A DNA stretch of 64,000 bases from Caldicellulosiruptor owensensis OL (GTDB lineage Bacteria > Bacillota > Thermoanaerobacteria > Caldicellulosiruptorales > Caldicellulosiruptoraceae): assembly GCF_000166335.1 (NCBI RefSeq), contig NC_014657.1, forward strand, positions 860,501 through 924,500, written 5' to 3'. Every line of letters begins with the position of its first letter. Position 1 is the stretch's first letter. Made by a program: the position numbers and the translations under genes. The notes under the pieces are model-generated. The model saw only the letters and a list, made by a program, of their open reading frames with translations. It was not told where the DNA came from and did not search any database. Below are positions 52,599-60,917 of the stretch, one piece after another.

Positions 52599-53423
52599 AT
52601 GGTAGAAAAGATACCAAATAGTGCTTATGCAAAAAGCAGTGAACCAAGTTTTGAGAATTTACCTGTACAAAGAAAAGAAGAAGTAAGTTTTATTGTTCCA
52701 AAAGTATCACAAAAAGTCGCTGAAGCTATTAAAGAAGAAATGAAAGGAATGCAGCTGAAATTTAAGAGAATCAAAATGCCGACAGGGGGATCAACGGTTT
52801 TTGAGATCCCTACCACTGATCCTAACAACCCCAAAATTGAGAAAGAACTTGTTGGTGTTATTGTTTATCACCATCCTATGAATATCTTGTGGAAAGACGT
52901 TAATAACCCAACTCCCGATTGTTACTCTATAGATGGTGAAAAGGGAATTGGTGAACCGGGTGGCAAATGCTCAGTATGCCCATATAATCAATTCGGAGCT
53001 AAAAAGGGTAGAGCAAAAGCCTGCAAAAATATTCACAGATTGTATCTCATACTTGATAAGGCTATTCCTTATGAATTCAACGTTCCGCCTTCATCATTGA
53101 ATAACTTTCATGAATATGTTCAGGATTATTCATTCCAGGGCTTTAGAAGCTATGAAATTATTACAAAAATAACTTTGAGAAAAGTAACCAACAAAGATGG
53201 CATTACGTATGCTCAAGCTATCTTTTCAATGGTTGGTGTTTTAGATGAAAAGAACAAAGAGGAGATGAAAAAGTTTGCTCAAAGCATAGAACAATTAGCA
53301 CAGAGAATACCGGTAATTGATAACAATGAAGAAACTGCAGAGGAAACAGTATCAGCAAAAAACAACAGTATTGATATAGAAGGTTTCGAAGAAAAGCTAA
53401 ATGAAGATGATTTACCTTTCTAA
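52599..53423 (+). CDS. Phage protein with SSB-type C-terminal tail
   Basis: 274 residues. The last residues NEDDLPF match the acidic tail by which SSB recruits partner proteins. A cysteine group C-x2-C-x13-C (KCSVCPYNQFG...KACKN) lies near residue 125-145. The fold is not the usual short SSB, and no family name is recalled. ATG 52599 follows AAGGAGGATG; an ATG at 52590 lies within the binding site. Likely a single-strand DNA binding protein for phage replication. Confidence 0.6.
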   Translation: MVEKIPNSAYAKSSEPSFENLPVQRKEEVSFIVPKVSQKVAEAIKEEMKGMQLKFKRIKMPTGGSTVFEIPTTDPNNPKIEKELVGVIVYHHPMNILWKDVNNPTPDCYSIDGEKGIGEPGGKCSVCPYNQFGAKKGRAKACKNIHRLYLILDKAIPYEFNVPPSSLNNFHEYVQDYSFQGFRSYEIITKITLRKVTNKDGITYAQAIFSMVGVLDEKNKEEMKKFAQSIEQLAQRIPVIDNNEETAEETVSAKNNSIDIEGFEEKLNEDDLPF

Positions 53424-53434
53424 CACTTGCCAGC

Positions 53435-53456
53435 GGAGAGGCGAGGCTGCCTCTCC
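53435..53456 (+). other. GC-rich hairpin before the tRNA
   Basis: GGAGAGGC (53435-53442) pairs perfectly with GCCTCTCC (53449-53456), loop GAGGCT; no T tract. It ends 8 bases before the tRNA-His 5' end and may be a processing or stability element. Confidence 0.5.
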
Positions 53457-53463
53457 AAAACAT

Positions 53464-53538
53464 GGTAGGCATGGTGTAAGAGTAGCACGGAAGGCTGTGG
53501 CCCTTCAAGTGCGGGTGCAAGTCCCGCTGCCTACCCCA
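53464..53538 (+). tRNA. tRNA-His (anticodon GTG), prophage-encoded
   Basis: Folds as a full cloverleaf: extra G-1 (53464) opposite C73 (53535), perfect 7-bp acceptor GTAGGCA/TGCCTAC, D stem GTGT/GCAC, perfect anticodon stem GAAGG/CCTTC with loop CTGTGGC (GTG at 53497-53499), 4-nt variable loop, perfect T stem GCGGG/CCCGC, encoded CCA (53536-53538). G-1:C73 is the histidine identity element. Oddities: T loop TGCAAGT has G in place of T55, and the 7-nt D loop AAGAGTA lacks the GG pair. Confidence 0.85.
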
Positions 53539-53570
53539 AAAAATTTAAATTGATTAGGAGGCATAGCAGT

Positions 53571-54521
53571 ATGGCAACATATAGACAAATATATATTTCA
53601 TACTGGCAAGACAGTTACATTTTAGATTTAGAACCAGAGGGCAAGCTTCTTTACATGTATTTCATGACAAATAGCAGAACAACACAATGCGGTATATACG
53701 AATTGCCTTTGAAAATCATACAGTTTGAAACAGGACTCGATAAAAAAACTATTGAAAGCTACATAAAAAAGTTCATTCAAGATAAAAAAATTCTCTACTC
53801 ATGGGAAACAAATGAAATATTTTTGCTTAATTGGCTTAAATACAACAACATTGACAGTCCAAAAACTTTAGCATGTGTCAAAAAAGAGTTGACAAACGTT
53901 AAAAACAAAGAGTACGTAATGGTCTTCTTGCAAATAGCTGAGAGCTTGAAGTACCCCATTGATGAGCTAAAAGAAGAGTTTGTCGATATTGCAAATACCC
54001 CTTCTGTATCCCTTGTATACCCCTTAGATACCCCTTCAATACCCCTAGGGGAAGAAAAATATAAAGAAGAAGAAGAAGAAAAAAAAGAAATATATAAAGA
54101 AGATATATTGTCATCTGACGATGACGGTAGCGCATCCGAAAAACAAACTAAAAAAGAAAGTTTAGTAATGACGGTAGATGAGTTTGTAGAGAGTTATAAC
54201 TCTATTTGCAAAAGTTTGCCTAAAGTAATGAAACTGACAGAAAATAGACGGAAGAAAATACGGAACTTAATAAAAAACATTCGAGATAGAACGTTGCTAA
54301 TCACTGGTCTACAAAAAGTTGAAGAATCTGATTTTCTGTCAGGTCGTTCTGGAAAATGGACAGGTTGCAATATCGACTGGATTATAAAAACTAACAACTT
54401 TTTGAAAATCTTAGAAGGTGTATACGATAACAAAGCTGGTAAGGAGGATGATAACAATGGAACGTCTGGGCGAAGCAATAAACAGGATGACCCATACGCT
54501 GGGATTGGACTCACATTCTAA
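53571..54521 (+). CDS. Phage replication initiation protein (DnaD/replisome-organiser-like)
   Basis: 316 residues. The N-terminal winged-helix-like region (ATYRQIYISYWQDSYILDLEP; CGIYELPLKIIQFETGL) resembles phage replisome organisers; an acidic low-complexity linker (about 160-195) follows, then a helical C-terminal domain. The next gene is a DnaC-type loader, supporting a role in origin opening. ATG 53571 follows TTAGGAGG. The C-terminus overlaps the loader by 65 bp. Confidence 0.75.
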   Translation: MATYRQIYISYWQDSYILDLEPEGKLLYMYFMTNSRTTQCGIYELPLKIIQFETGLDKKTIESYIKKFIQDKKILYSWETNEIFLLNWLKYNNIDSPKTLACVKKELTNVKNKEYVMVFLQIAESLKYPIDELKEEFVDIANTPSVSLVYPLDTPSIPLGEEKYKEEEEEKKEIYKEDILSSDDDGSASEKQTKKESLVMTVDEFVESYNSICKSLPKVMKLTENRRKKIRNLIKNIRDRTLLITGLQKVEESDFLSGRSGKWTGCNIDWIIKTNNFLKILEGVYDNKAGKEDDNNGTSGRSNKQDDPYAGIGLTF

Positions 54522-55305
54522 TTGTGAGATACAGATATGTCCAACTTGTGGAAAGCCACTACAAACAAAAATTGAAATACTTGGTATGTTACGTGTTGTA
54601 CCTGTAATGTGTGAATGTCAAAAAAGAGAATATGAACAGCAACAACAAATGAGAGAACTTGAGCAAAAAAGATTGAGACTTGAAAGGCTCAAGAAGTATT
54701 CTCTTATGGACGAGCAGTTTAGAGAATGCACGTTTGAGAATTTTATTGTTGACGATGAAAACGAAAAATATTACAAGCTTGCTCTTAATTATTGCCGAAG
54801 ATGGCAAGAGATGAAACAGAAAAATATTGGATTGTTGTTATGGGGTTTACCCGGCACGGGAAAAAGTTATTTAGCTTTCTGTATTGCAAACAAACTGATA
54901 GAACAGCTTATTCCTGTCATAGCTATCTCAAGCATAGGATTTTTGAATATGCTTAAACAAACTTACAGCAATTATGGACAAGAAGGTGAAGCGGAAATTA
55001 TAGCGATGTTCAGAAATGCCTCGTTGCTTGTTTTAGATGATTTAGGTGCAGAGAATGAAACAGGATGGGCCAAGGAAAAACTGTATGAGCTTATTGACTT
55101 CAGATACAGAGATAAAAAACCATTAATTGTAACAACAAATCTAACGCCTGACCAATTAAAACAAAAAATGACGCAGCAAGATAAAGTGCCAAGAACATAC
55201 GACAGACTTATTGAGATGTGTTATCCAATCGAAGTGAAAGGAAAGTCAAGAAGAATTGAAAAGGCTAAAGAAAAAGAAAACATTATAAAAAGCTTGCTTG
55301 AATGA
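54457..55305 (+). CDS. DnaC-like helicase loader
   Basis: 282-residue AAA+ ATPase. N-terminal zinc-binding cysteines (CPTCGKP, then CECQ), Walker A GLPGTGKS, Walker B LLVLDDLGAE, and LIVTTNLTPDQLK (sensor 1). Such loaders place the replicative helicase at the phage origin. ATG 54457 follows AAGGAGG inside the previous gene. Confidence 0.92.
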   Translation: MERLGEAINRMTHTLGLDSHSNCEIQICPTCGKPLQTKIEILGMLRVVPVMCECQKREYEQQQQMRELEQKRLRLERLKKYSLMDEQFRECTFENFIVDDENEKYYKLALNYCRRWQEMKQKNIGLLLWGLPGTGKSYLAFCIANKLIEQLIPVIAISSIGFLNMLKQTYSNYGQEGEAEIIAMFRNASLLVLDDLGAENETGWAKEKLYELIDFRYRDKKPLIVTTNLTPDQLKQKMTQQDKVPRTYDRLIEMCYPIEVKGKSRRIEKAKEKENIIKSLLE

Positions 55306-55330
55306 AAACAGGAAAGCGAGGAATTGAATA

Positions 55331-55582
55331 ATGCACTATAACTTTCCTGAAATCAAGAAAAAACCAGCTTCTTTAATACAGCAGCTTAACAAAATTGTTG
55401 AAGAGGCCAGTGAGGCCATTAAAGCAAGAGATGACATTGAAAGGGATTACGAGATTATGGATCTACTTCATGCGTGCGAGACATATCTGAGAATAAGAGA
55501 AAGTCAAGGAGTTGACTTGGAGAGAATAAAGAGCTTTGTAATTAGCAAAAACAAGCAAAGAGGCTATTACAAGGAGGAATGA
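55331..55582 (+). CDS. MazG-like small protein
   Basis: 83 residues, helical. The pattern EEASEAIKARDD followed by DYEIMDLLHACETYL matches the EExxE and ExxD helices of all-alpha NTP pyrophosphohydrolases. It is short for a full enzyme, so substrate and activity are uncertain. It begins 25 bp after the loader. Confidence 0.6.
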   Translation: MHYNFPEIKKKPASLIQQLNKIVEEASEAIKARDDIERDYEIMDLLHACETYLRIRESQGVDLERIKSFVISKNKQRGYYKEE

Positions 55583-55585
55583 GTA

Positions 55586-55750
55586 ATGGATTGGTATTGG
55601 GGATTAATAATACTTAGCTTAGGATTTTGCTTGGGCACTGTGTTCGGCGCTTGGTGGAAAAGCATATTTCAGCAAGAAAAATGTATACGATGCTTTAATG
55701 CAATGCAGAAGTTAGAGGAGGAGAGAGAAGATGACGGACATAATTCATGA
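55586..55750 (+). CDS. 54-residue membrane protein
   Basis: Starts at ATG 55586, eight bases after AAGGAGG, and ends at 55750, overlapping the sigma factor gene by 20 bp. One membrane helix (WGLIILSLGFCLGTVFGAWW) is followed by a C-x2-C pair (CIRC) and an acidic tail (KLEEEREDD). The resemblance to other tiny phage inner-membrane proteins is only in general form; no function assigned. Confidence 0.65.
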   Translation: MDWYWGLIILSLGFCLGTVFGAWWKSIFQQEKCIRCFNAMQKLEEEREDDGHNS

Positions 55751-56552
55751 CATGCTGCAAGCTGCTTCAGAATATGAACTGCTAACTCCAGAAGAAGAAA
55801 TAGAACTTGCAAAAAGAATTGAACAGGGCGACGAGAAAGCAAAAGAAAAGCTGTTCAGAGCAAACAAGAGACTCGTTGCTAATATTGCAAAGAGATATAG
55901 AGGTTTTGGATTAGACTATGAAGATTTGATGCAAGAGGGATTCATAGGACTAATGAACGCAGTAAACAAATATGATTATAGACAAGGCTATAGATTTGCG
56001 ACATATGCGACATGGTGGATTAGACAAGCAATAACAAAAGCTATCTATAACACAGGACGCAATATCAGAGTTCCTATTCATCTGCACGAACAAATGTTTA
56101 AAATAAGAAAGGTTTATAGAAAACTTTTACAAGAAAACAATAGAGAGCCAACAATAAGAGAAATAGCAAAGGAAATGAATTGGTCGACAAAGAAGGTTCA
56201 GAAAATGTTGGATTTATTTAACGAGATAGTATCATTGGATACACCAATAGGAGAAGACGGCTTAGCCACAATAGGTGATTTTATGATTGATGATAAAGCA
56301 TTTAGCTACTTTGAGAATGTTGAAAAACAACTTTTAGTTGAACAACTTACAAAATATTTTGATAAGTTGAGTGAAAAAGAAAAAAGAGTAATTGTCTTGC
56401 GATATGGTCTTGCGGATGGTAAAGGGAGAACTCTGGAAGAGGTAGGCAATGCATTAAATTTGACAAGAGAGAGAATAAGACAGATTGAAATAAAAGCTCT
56501 TAGGAAGATTAGATACAATCTTTTGAAAGATGAAAGGGCAAAAACGTTTTAA
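55731..56552 (+). CDS. Prophage-encoded sigma-70 (RpoD/SigA-like) factor
   Basis: 273 residues with regions 1.2-4 but no region 1.1: YELLTPEEEIELAKRIEQG (1.2), LVANIAKRYRGFGLDYEDLMQEGFIG split over 2.1-2.2, RFATYATWWIRQAITKAI (2.3-2.4), REIAKEMNWSTKKVQKML (3), and LRYGLADGKGRTLEEVG plus NLTRERIRQIEIKALRKIR (4). It is primary-sigma-like rather than ECF. It could redirect host RNA polymerase to phage promoters. Confidence 0.92.
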   Translation: MTDIIHDMLQAASEYELLTPEEEIELAKRIEQGDEKAKEKLFRANKRLVANIAKRYRGFGLDYEDLMQEGFIGLMNAVNKYDYRQGYRFATYATWWIRQAITKAIYNTGRNIRVPIHLHEQMFKIRKVYRKLLQENNREPTIREIAKEMNWSTKKVQKMLDLFNEIVSLDTPIGEDGLATIGDFMIDDKAFSYFENVEKQLLVEQLTKYFDKLSEKEKRVIVLRYGLADGKGRTLEEVGNALNLTRERIRQIEIKALRKIRYNLLKDERAKTF

Positions 56553-56566
56553 ATGAGGTGTAGAAA

Positions 56567-56959
56567 ATGATATACAAAATAATAATACCAGGTCGTCCTG
56601 TTCCGAAAGGGCGACCGCGATGGAATAAGTCAACAGGCGCAATTTATACTCCACCAGAAACGAAAAGATATGAAAAGACAGTATACATATTTGCTAAAAG
56701 TCAAATGACAAAAATGCTTAAAGGTGACGTCGATGTAAGAATAAAGGTTTACACAAAAAGAAAAATGGATATTGACAACGTTGCGAAGTCAATTTTAGAT
56801 GGGCTGATTGGAGCAGCATTTGAAGATGACAAACAAGTTAAACGCTTAGAAATAGAAATGTTAGACAAAGTTGATGAGGAACAAGTAATAATTGAGATTG
56901 GAGAGATTGAAAATGACAAAAAGAGAAATAGAAAGAGTAAAACAATGTCAGATGATTAA
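56567..56959 (+). CDS. RusA family Holliday junction resolvase
   Basis: 130 residues. The RusA pattern is clear: IPGRPVPKGRPRWNKS at the N-terminus and KRKMDIDNVAKSILDGL with FEDDKQV, supplying the catalytic aspartates. It resolves branched phage DNA before packaging. It starts 14 bp after the sigma gene and overlaps the next gene. Confidence 0.92.
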   Translation: MIYKIIIPGRPVPKGRPRWNKSTGAIYTPPETKRYEKTVYIFAKSQMTKMLKGDVDVRIKVYTKRKMDIDNVAKSILDGLIGAAFEDDKQVKRLEIEMLDKVDEEQVIIEIGEIENDKKRNRKSKTMSDD

Positions 56960-57125
56960 TTGCAAGCATTTCAAATACTGCAAAATAAAATGGGGGTTAG
57001 ACTGTAAATATCAGCAGGGTTCAAAAATTCCGCTATTTGTGGATAAAAGAAACTTGGTTGTCGAATATGATGGCCAAACATTATGGATAAGAAGAAGAAA
57101 CAACAACGATATAATGTTTGGATAA
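56913..57125 (+). CDS. Hypothetical cysteine-containing small protein
   Basis: 70 residues with four cysteines in the first half (VKQCQMINCKHFKYCKIKWG; DCKYQ) that could bind a metal. ATG 56913 follows GGAGAG and lies inside the rusA end. No family recognised. Confidence 0.55.
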   Translation: MTKREIERVKQCQMINCKHFKYCKIKWGLDCKYQQGSKIPLFVDKRNLVVEYDGQTLWIRRRNNNDIMFG

Positions 57126-57146
57126 ACAAAAAAGGAAGTGGTATGA

Positions 57147-57644
57147 TTGAGCATGTTAGATAGCAACATTTTTAGAGCAATTGAAAAAGTGCTATATCAC
57201 TATTTTGATATAAAACGTGAATTGAAGGACAAAGAAGAAGAGATTATGAATAGTCATAAAAACGAATTGAGAATCAATATAACCAATGTGGGGTTCTATT
57301 CTGATCCTACAGCTTCAACGGCAATTAAATTGTGCAGTGAAGAATTAGAACTAATGCGAAAATGGATACAAATTGTAGATTTAGCAAGAGCAAAGTTTAA
57401 AGATACAGGGAAAGAACGTTTGCTTGAAATGAAATATTTCGAAGAGTTAGCAATAGAGTATATTTGTTCCAAACTACACATAGAACGCAGAACTTTTTAT
57501 CATTGGCGTGATGATATTGTTGTCTACATAGCAAATTTAGCTGCAAAGTATGGTTTATATGACCCGGAAAATAATAAAATTGAAATACCAGCTTTCTTGA
57601 CCGCAAAATCTTTAAAAAAATGCGGCACAAAGAAAAACAAATAA
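57147..57644 (+). CDS. RinA/ArpU-like phage late-gene regulator
   Basis: 165 residues. The C-terminal half has a sigma-region-4-like helix-turn-helix (ELAIEYICSKLHIERRTFYHW) following SDPTASTAIKLCSEELELM, a pattern seen in RinA/ArpU regulators of phage late transcription. TTG 57147 fits the AAGGAAG spacing; ATG 57153 is an alternative. It lies directly before the terminated leader of the head operon, where such activators act. Confidence 0.75.
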   Translation: MSMLDSNIFRAIEKVLYHYFDIKRELKDKEEEIMNSHKNELRINITNVGFYSDPTASTAIKLCSEELELMRKWIQIVDLARAKFKDTGKERLLEMKYFEELAIEYICSKLHIERRTFYHWRDDIVVYIANLAAKYGLYDPENNKIEIPAFLTAKSLKKCGTKKNK

Positions 57645-57647
57645 TTG

Positions 57648-57656
57648 TGTTATAAT
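57648..57656 (+). promoter_or_regulatory. Extended -10 promoter of the late leader
   Basis: TGTTATAAT matches the extended -10 (TGnTATAAT); no recognisable -35 lies upstream, which suits a promoter helped by an activator or an altered sigma factor. Start predicted near 57663. Confidence 0.5.
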
Positions 57657-57662
57657 TAAAAT

Positions 57663-57767
57663 AGCTTTATAGTTTCATTGCTACCCTGCGCGCTGCAGGG
57701 TGCTGCAGGCGGCAGGGCTGGGAAAAGGCAATAACAAAGCTCCTTGCACAACGCAAGGGGCTTTTTG
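57663..57767 (+). ncRNA. GC-rich terminated leader RNA before the terminase genes
   Basis: About 105 bases. ACCCTGC (57683-57689) pairs with GCAGGGT (57695-57701), followed by the GC-rich stretch GCTGCAGGCGGCAGGGC. AAGCTCCTTGC/GCAAGGGGCTT (57737-57747 with 57753-57763) then TTTT forms an intrinsic terminator 30 bp before the terS start. The unit could be an antitermination-controlled leader or a small RNA. Confidence 0.6.
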
Positions 57768-57795
57768 GTTATATGGGCAAAGCGAGGTGGAGGTG

Positions 57796-58314
57796 ATGGC
57801 AAAGTACAATTGGGAAGAGTTGAAACAAAAATTTTTATTAGGTGATTATAAAAGCCTTCGTGAGTTTGCAGAGTGCGAAGGCCTTAATTATAAATCCAGC
57901 TATTTTTTTAAACGCACAAAGGGATGGATTGAAGAAAAAGAAGCAAGAGAGAAGGAAAAGAGAATTGAAATTATTGAGAGAGTAATAGAAAAGCAAATTG
58001 AACAAGAGGTTAACTGGAATACAACTCACCTCAAGCTTTGGGGTGAGTTTTTAAATATATTGCAGGAAGTTTTCAAAAATGCTGAAAGTGTAAAGACAAA
58101 GGATGGAAGGATTAACGCTTATGTTCTTGAGAAATTGGCCAATGTAATGGAAAAAGCGCAGAAGGGGCAGAGATTAGCTTTGGGGTTAGATGAACAGCAA
58201 CAAGCGGGGTATGAGGAGCTTATAACAAAATTACAGCAGATTGTAGGTGCATTGAACGATGATGTTCAGCCAGAAACAGAAGGAGTTTGCAAAGAAGGCG
58301 AAGAGCAAGCTTAA
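57796..58314 (+). CDS. terS: Phage terminase small subunit
   Basis: 172 residues. An N-terminal HTH-like segment (LREFAECEGLNYKSSYFFKR) and helical oligomerisation region fit small terminase. ATG 57796 follows GAGGTGGAGGTG; in-frame codons back to 57700 would run through the terminator and are rejected. It overlaps the large subunit gene by 56 bp. Confidence 0.78.
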   Translation: MAKYNWEELKQKFLLGDYKSLREFAECEGLNYKSSYFFKRTKGWIEEKEAREKEKRIEIIERVIEKQIEQEVNWNTTHLKLWGEFLNILQEVFKNAESVKTKDGRINAYVLEKLANVMEKAQKGQRLALGLDEQQQAGYEELITKLQQIVGALNDDVQPETEGVCKEGEEQA

Positions 58315-59473
58315 TATTGCTTATGGGAGTGTTAGAACTGGCAAAACCATCATAACGACAATAATGTTTTTGCTGCATGTGGTTGGCTTTAAACAAAAAC
58401 AACACTTTGCTATTGTTGGGAAAACAAGGGACACGGTGCGGCGAAATGTGATACCGATTATCGAGCAATATCTTGGCGAAGACAGCTTTACCTATACAAT
58501 CACCAGAGATGAGATAGAGTTTTTAGGGCACAAAATCTTTGTACTTGGCGCAAATGACGAAAAGGCTGAAACGAGAATTCGAGGTCTAACACTTGCGGGA
58601 GCTCTTTGCGACGAGGTGACGACTTATCCGAGGAGTGTCTTTGAACAGCTCTTAGCACGCTGCAGTGTAGAAGGGGCTAAAGTGTTCGCAACAACCAATC
58701 CAGATAGCCCTTATCATTGGCTGTATGTGGACTATATCCAAAAGGCTGATGAAAAGGGCTATTTTGTTATGAAGTTTTCGCTTGAAGACAACCCATTCCT
58801 GCCGCCGGAATACATTGAATTCATCAAGAAAACCTACACAGGGCTTTTCTACAAGCGTTTTATCCTTGGCGAATGGGTAGCAGCTGAAGGGATTATTTAC
58901 GATATGTTTGACGAGAAGACGCATGTTATAAATGAGTTGTCTGAAAAGTTTGACAAACACATTGTCGGCGTCGACTTTGGTATGCAAAACCCCACAGTGT
59001 TTTTGCTGATTGGGATTAAAGACAGCATAGCTTATGTGATTAAAGAGTATTACCACGAAGGCAGAGAACAAACCAAAACGGTTGACAGATACAGCAAGGA
59101 CTTCAAAGACTGGCTTGGCGACATAAAGCCGAGTAGGATATACATTGACCCATCGGCACAGGCTCTTATGCAACAGCTTAAAGCCGATGGGTTTTCTAAT
59201 GTGCGAGAAGCAAACAATGATGTGCTTGATGGAATAGCAACAGTGAGCAAGTTTTTGAGTCAGCAAAAATTGTTTGTTCATAGTAGCTGCAAGAACACAA
59301 TCAGAGAATTTTATTCATACGCATGGGATACAAAGGCACAGCAAAATGGGCAGGATAAACCGCTGAAAATAGCAGACCACTGCATGGATGCTTTAAGATA
59401 TGCATTGCATAGCGAGTATCCAGTAGCTCAAATTGTTCAACGCAAAGTGGTAGACAAACCGAGAGGGTGGTAA
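58259..59473 (+). CDS. terL: Phage terminase large subunit (PBSX type)
   Basis: 404 residues. ATPase: Walker A-like YGSVRTGKT near residue 22-30 and ALCDEVTTYP. Nuclease: VGVDFGMQNPT, IYIDPSAQAL and ADHCMDALRYAL, giving the RNase H-like acidic set. It packages DNA through the portal encoded next. Length is normal for this type. Confidence 0.95.
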   Translation: MMFSQKQKEFAKKAKSKLNIAYGSVRTGKTIITTIMFLLHVVGFKQKQHFAIVGKTRDTVRRNVIPIIEQYLGEDSFTYTITRDEIEFLGHKIFVLGANDEKAETRIRGLTLAGALCDEVTTYPRSVFEQLLARCSVEGAKVFATTNPDSPYHWLYVDYIQKADEKGYFVMKFSLEDNPFLPPEYIEFIKKTYTGLFYKRFILGEWVAAEGIIYDMFDEKTHVINELSEKFDKHIVGVDFGMQNPTVFLLIGIKDSIAYVIKEYYHEGREQTKTVDRYSKDFKDWLGDIKPSRIYIDPSAQALMQQLKADGFSNVREANNDVLDGIATVSKFLSQQKLFVHSSCKNTIREFYSYAWDTKAQQNGQDKPLKIADHCMDALRYALHSEYPVAQIVQRKVVDKPRGW

Positions 59474-59475
59474 GT

Positions 59476-60900
59476 GTGTTAACAAGCATAGAACAAATTG
59501 GGATAGGTGCCAAATGGCCGCCAGAAGGCGAATTAGAACGTTTAAACAGATATGACCAAAACAGAAAACTCTTTGAAGGTAGGCATGAGCTTGTATTCAA
59601 GGATTGGGTTAGATTGCTGCGTGATGATAAAAAAGCAACGCTGGAGATTATTCTGAATTGGCACAAGCGACTATCAACGTTATGGGCTGACTTGCTGTTA
59701 GGTGAGAGGCCAAGAATAACAGCGGGTGACCCTAACTCAAAAAAGCAACAGCAGCTTGAAGCTATTATTGAGAACAATGACTTTTTCAACGTTGCTTATG
59801 AGGTGGCTTTGGACATAAGCAGGTATGGGACAGGCATATTTAAGCTGCGTTACGATGGCAGAGCAATTATCGAAGCGATACCACCAAGTTTGTGGTTTTC
59901 TGTTGTTAGCCCGGACAACATCAAGGATGTGCAAGCTCACATTATCGCTTGGACATTCGACGTGCCGACACCAACACTACTGAACAAAGACAAAAAGACC
60001 ACATACCTTAGGCTTGAGATACATGAGAAGGGTAAAATTACGAACAGGTTGTTTGAGCTGAAAGACGGTATCATCAAACAAGAACTGGATGTTACGAGTT
60101 TTTATGACGATTTACAGCCAGAACAGGCCACGGGCATAGATGATTTCCTTGTGGTACCTGTACACAACATCCTTACCAGTGACAGGGTATATGGCCAGGA
60201 TGATTATTCAGATTTGGACAGTATCATCCAGGAGCTGGAGATAAGGGTAGCACAGATAAGCCGAATCCTTGACAAACACGCTGACCCACACATGGCAGGC
60301 CCAAGCACAGCATTAGAACAAAACGAGTATGGCGAATATGTTTTCAGAGGCGGGGGCAAGTATTTCCCACTTGAACAAGGCGACCCAGAGCCAAGATACA
60401 TCACATGGGATGGGCAGTTAGAAGCGGCGTTTAAAGAGATTGATTTGCTGATGGAACAGCTGTATGTGCTCTCAGAAACAAGCGCAGCAGCATTTGGACA
60501 GCTTAAAAGCGGCTTAGCTGAAAGTGGAACAGCTTTGCGTAGGTTAATGATGGCTCCACTTGCAAAGGTAAACAGGATTAGAATGCGTTTTGACCCTGCT
60601 ATAAAGAAAGTGCTCAAATTAGCTTCACAGCTTGAGGCTAAATTTGGACGTGGTATTGAACTTGAAACAATAAATATAGCTTGGAACGATGGGTTACCAC
60701 AGGATGAGAAGGAACAGGCAGAAATATATTCGTTGCTTGTCCAAAATGGTCTTATAAGCAGAGAAACAGCTTTAAAACATTTATTTGAATTTGACGCAGA
60801 TACACTCAAACAAGAATTAGCAAAGATAGCAGTTGAAACAGCGCAGGAAGCTCCAGCACTATTTACAACTACATTGCAAACACAACAGAATCAGCAATAA
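59476..60900 (+). CDS. Phage portal protein (SPP1 gp6-like)
   Basis: 474 residues from GTG 59476; GTG 59467 is an alternative. Portal features: NRKLFEGRHELVFKDWVRLL near the start, YEVALDISRYGTGIFKLRY, and the long helical crown (about 300-420) with ETSAAAFGQLKSGLAESGTA, characteristic of the SPP1-type family. It forms the dodecameric DNA gate. Confidence 0.92.
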   Translation: MLTSIEQIGIGAKWPPEGELERLNRYDQNRKLFEGRHELVFKDWVRLLRDDKKATLEIILNWHKRLSTLWADLLLGERPRITAGDPNSKKQQQLEAIIENNDFFNVAYEVALDISRYGTGIFKLRYDGRAIIEAIPPSLWFSVVSPDNIKDVQAHIIAWTFDVPTPTLLNKDKKTTYLRLEIHEKGKITNRLFELKDGIIKQELDVTSFYDDLQPEQATGIDDFLVVPVHNILTSDRVYGQDDYSDLDSIIQELEIRVAQISRILDKHADPHMAGPSTALEQNEYGEYVFRGGGKYFPLEQGDPEPRYITWDGQLEAAFKEIDLLMEQLYVLSETSAAAFGQLKSGLAESGTALRRLMMAPLAKVNRIRMRFDPAIKKVLKLASQLEAKFGRGIELETINIAWNDGLPQDEKEQAEIYSLLVQNGLISRETALKHLFEFDADTLKQELAKIAVETAQEAPALFTTTLQTQQNQQ

Positions 60901-60917
60901 CAAAGTGAGTGATATAA

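Noticed and set aside
57700-57795. N-terminal extension of the small terminase gene
   Set aside because: It would run through GC-rich hairpins and an intrinsic terminator; ATG 57796 has a strong ribosome binding site.
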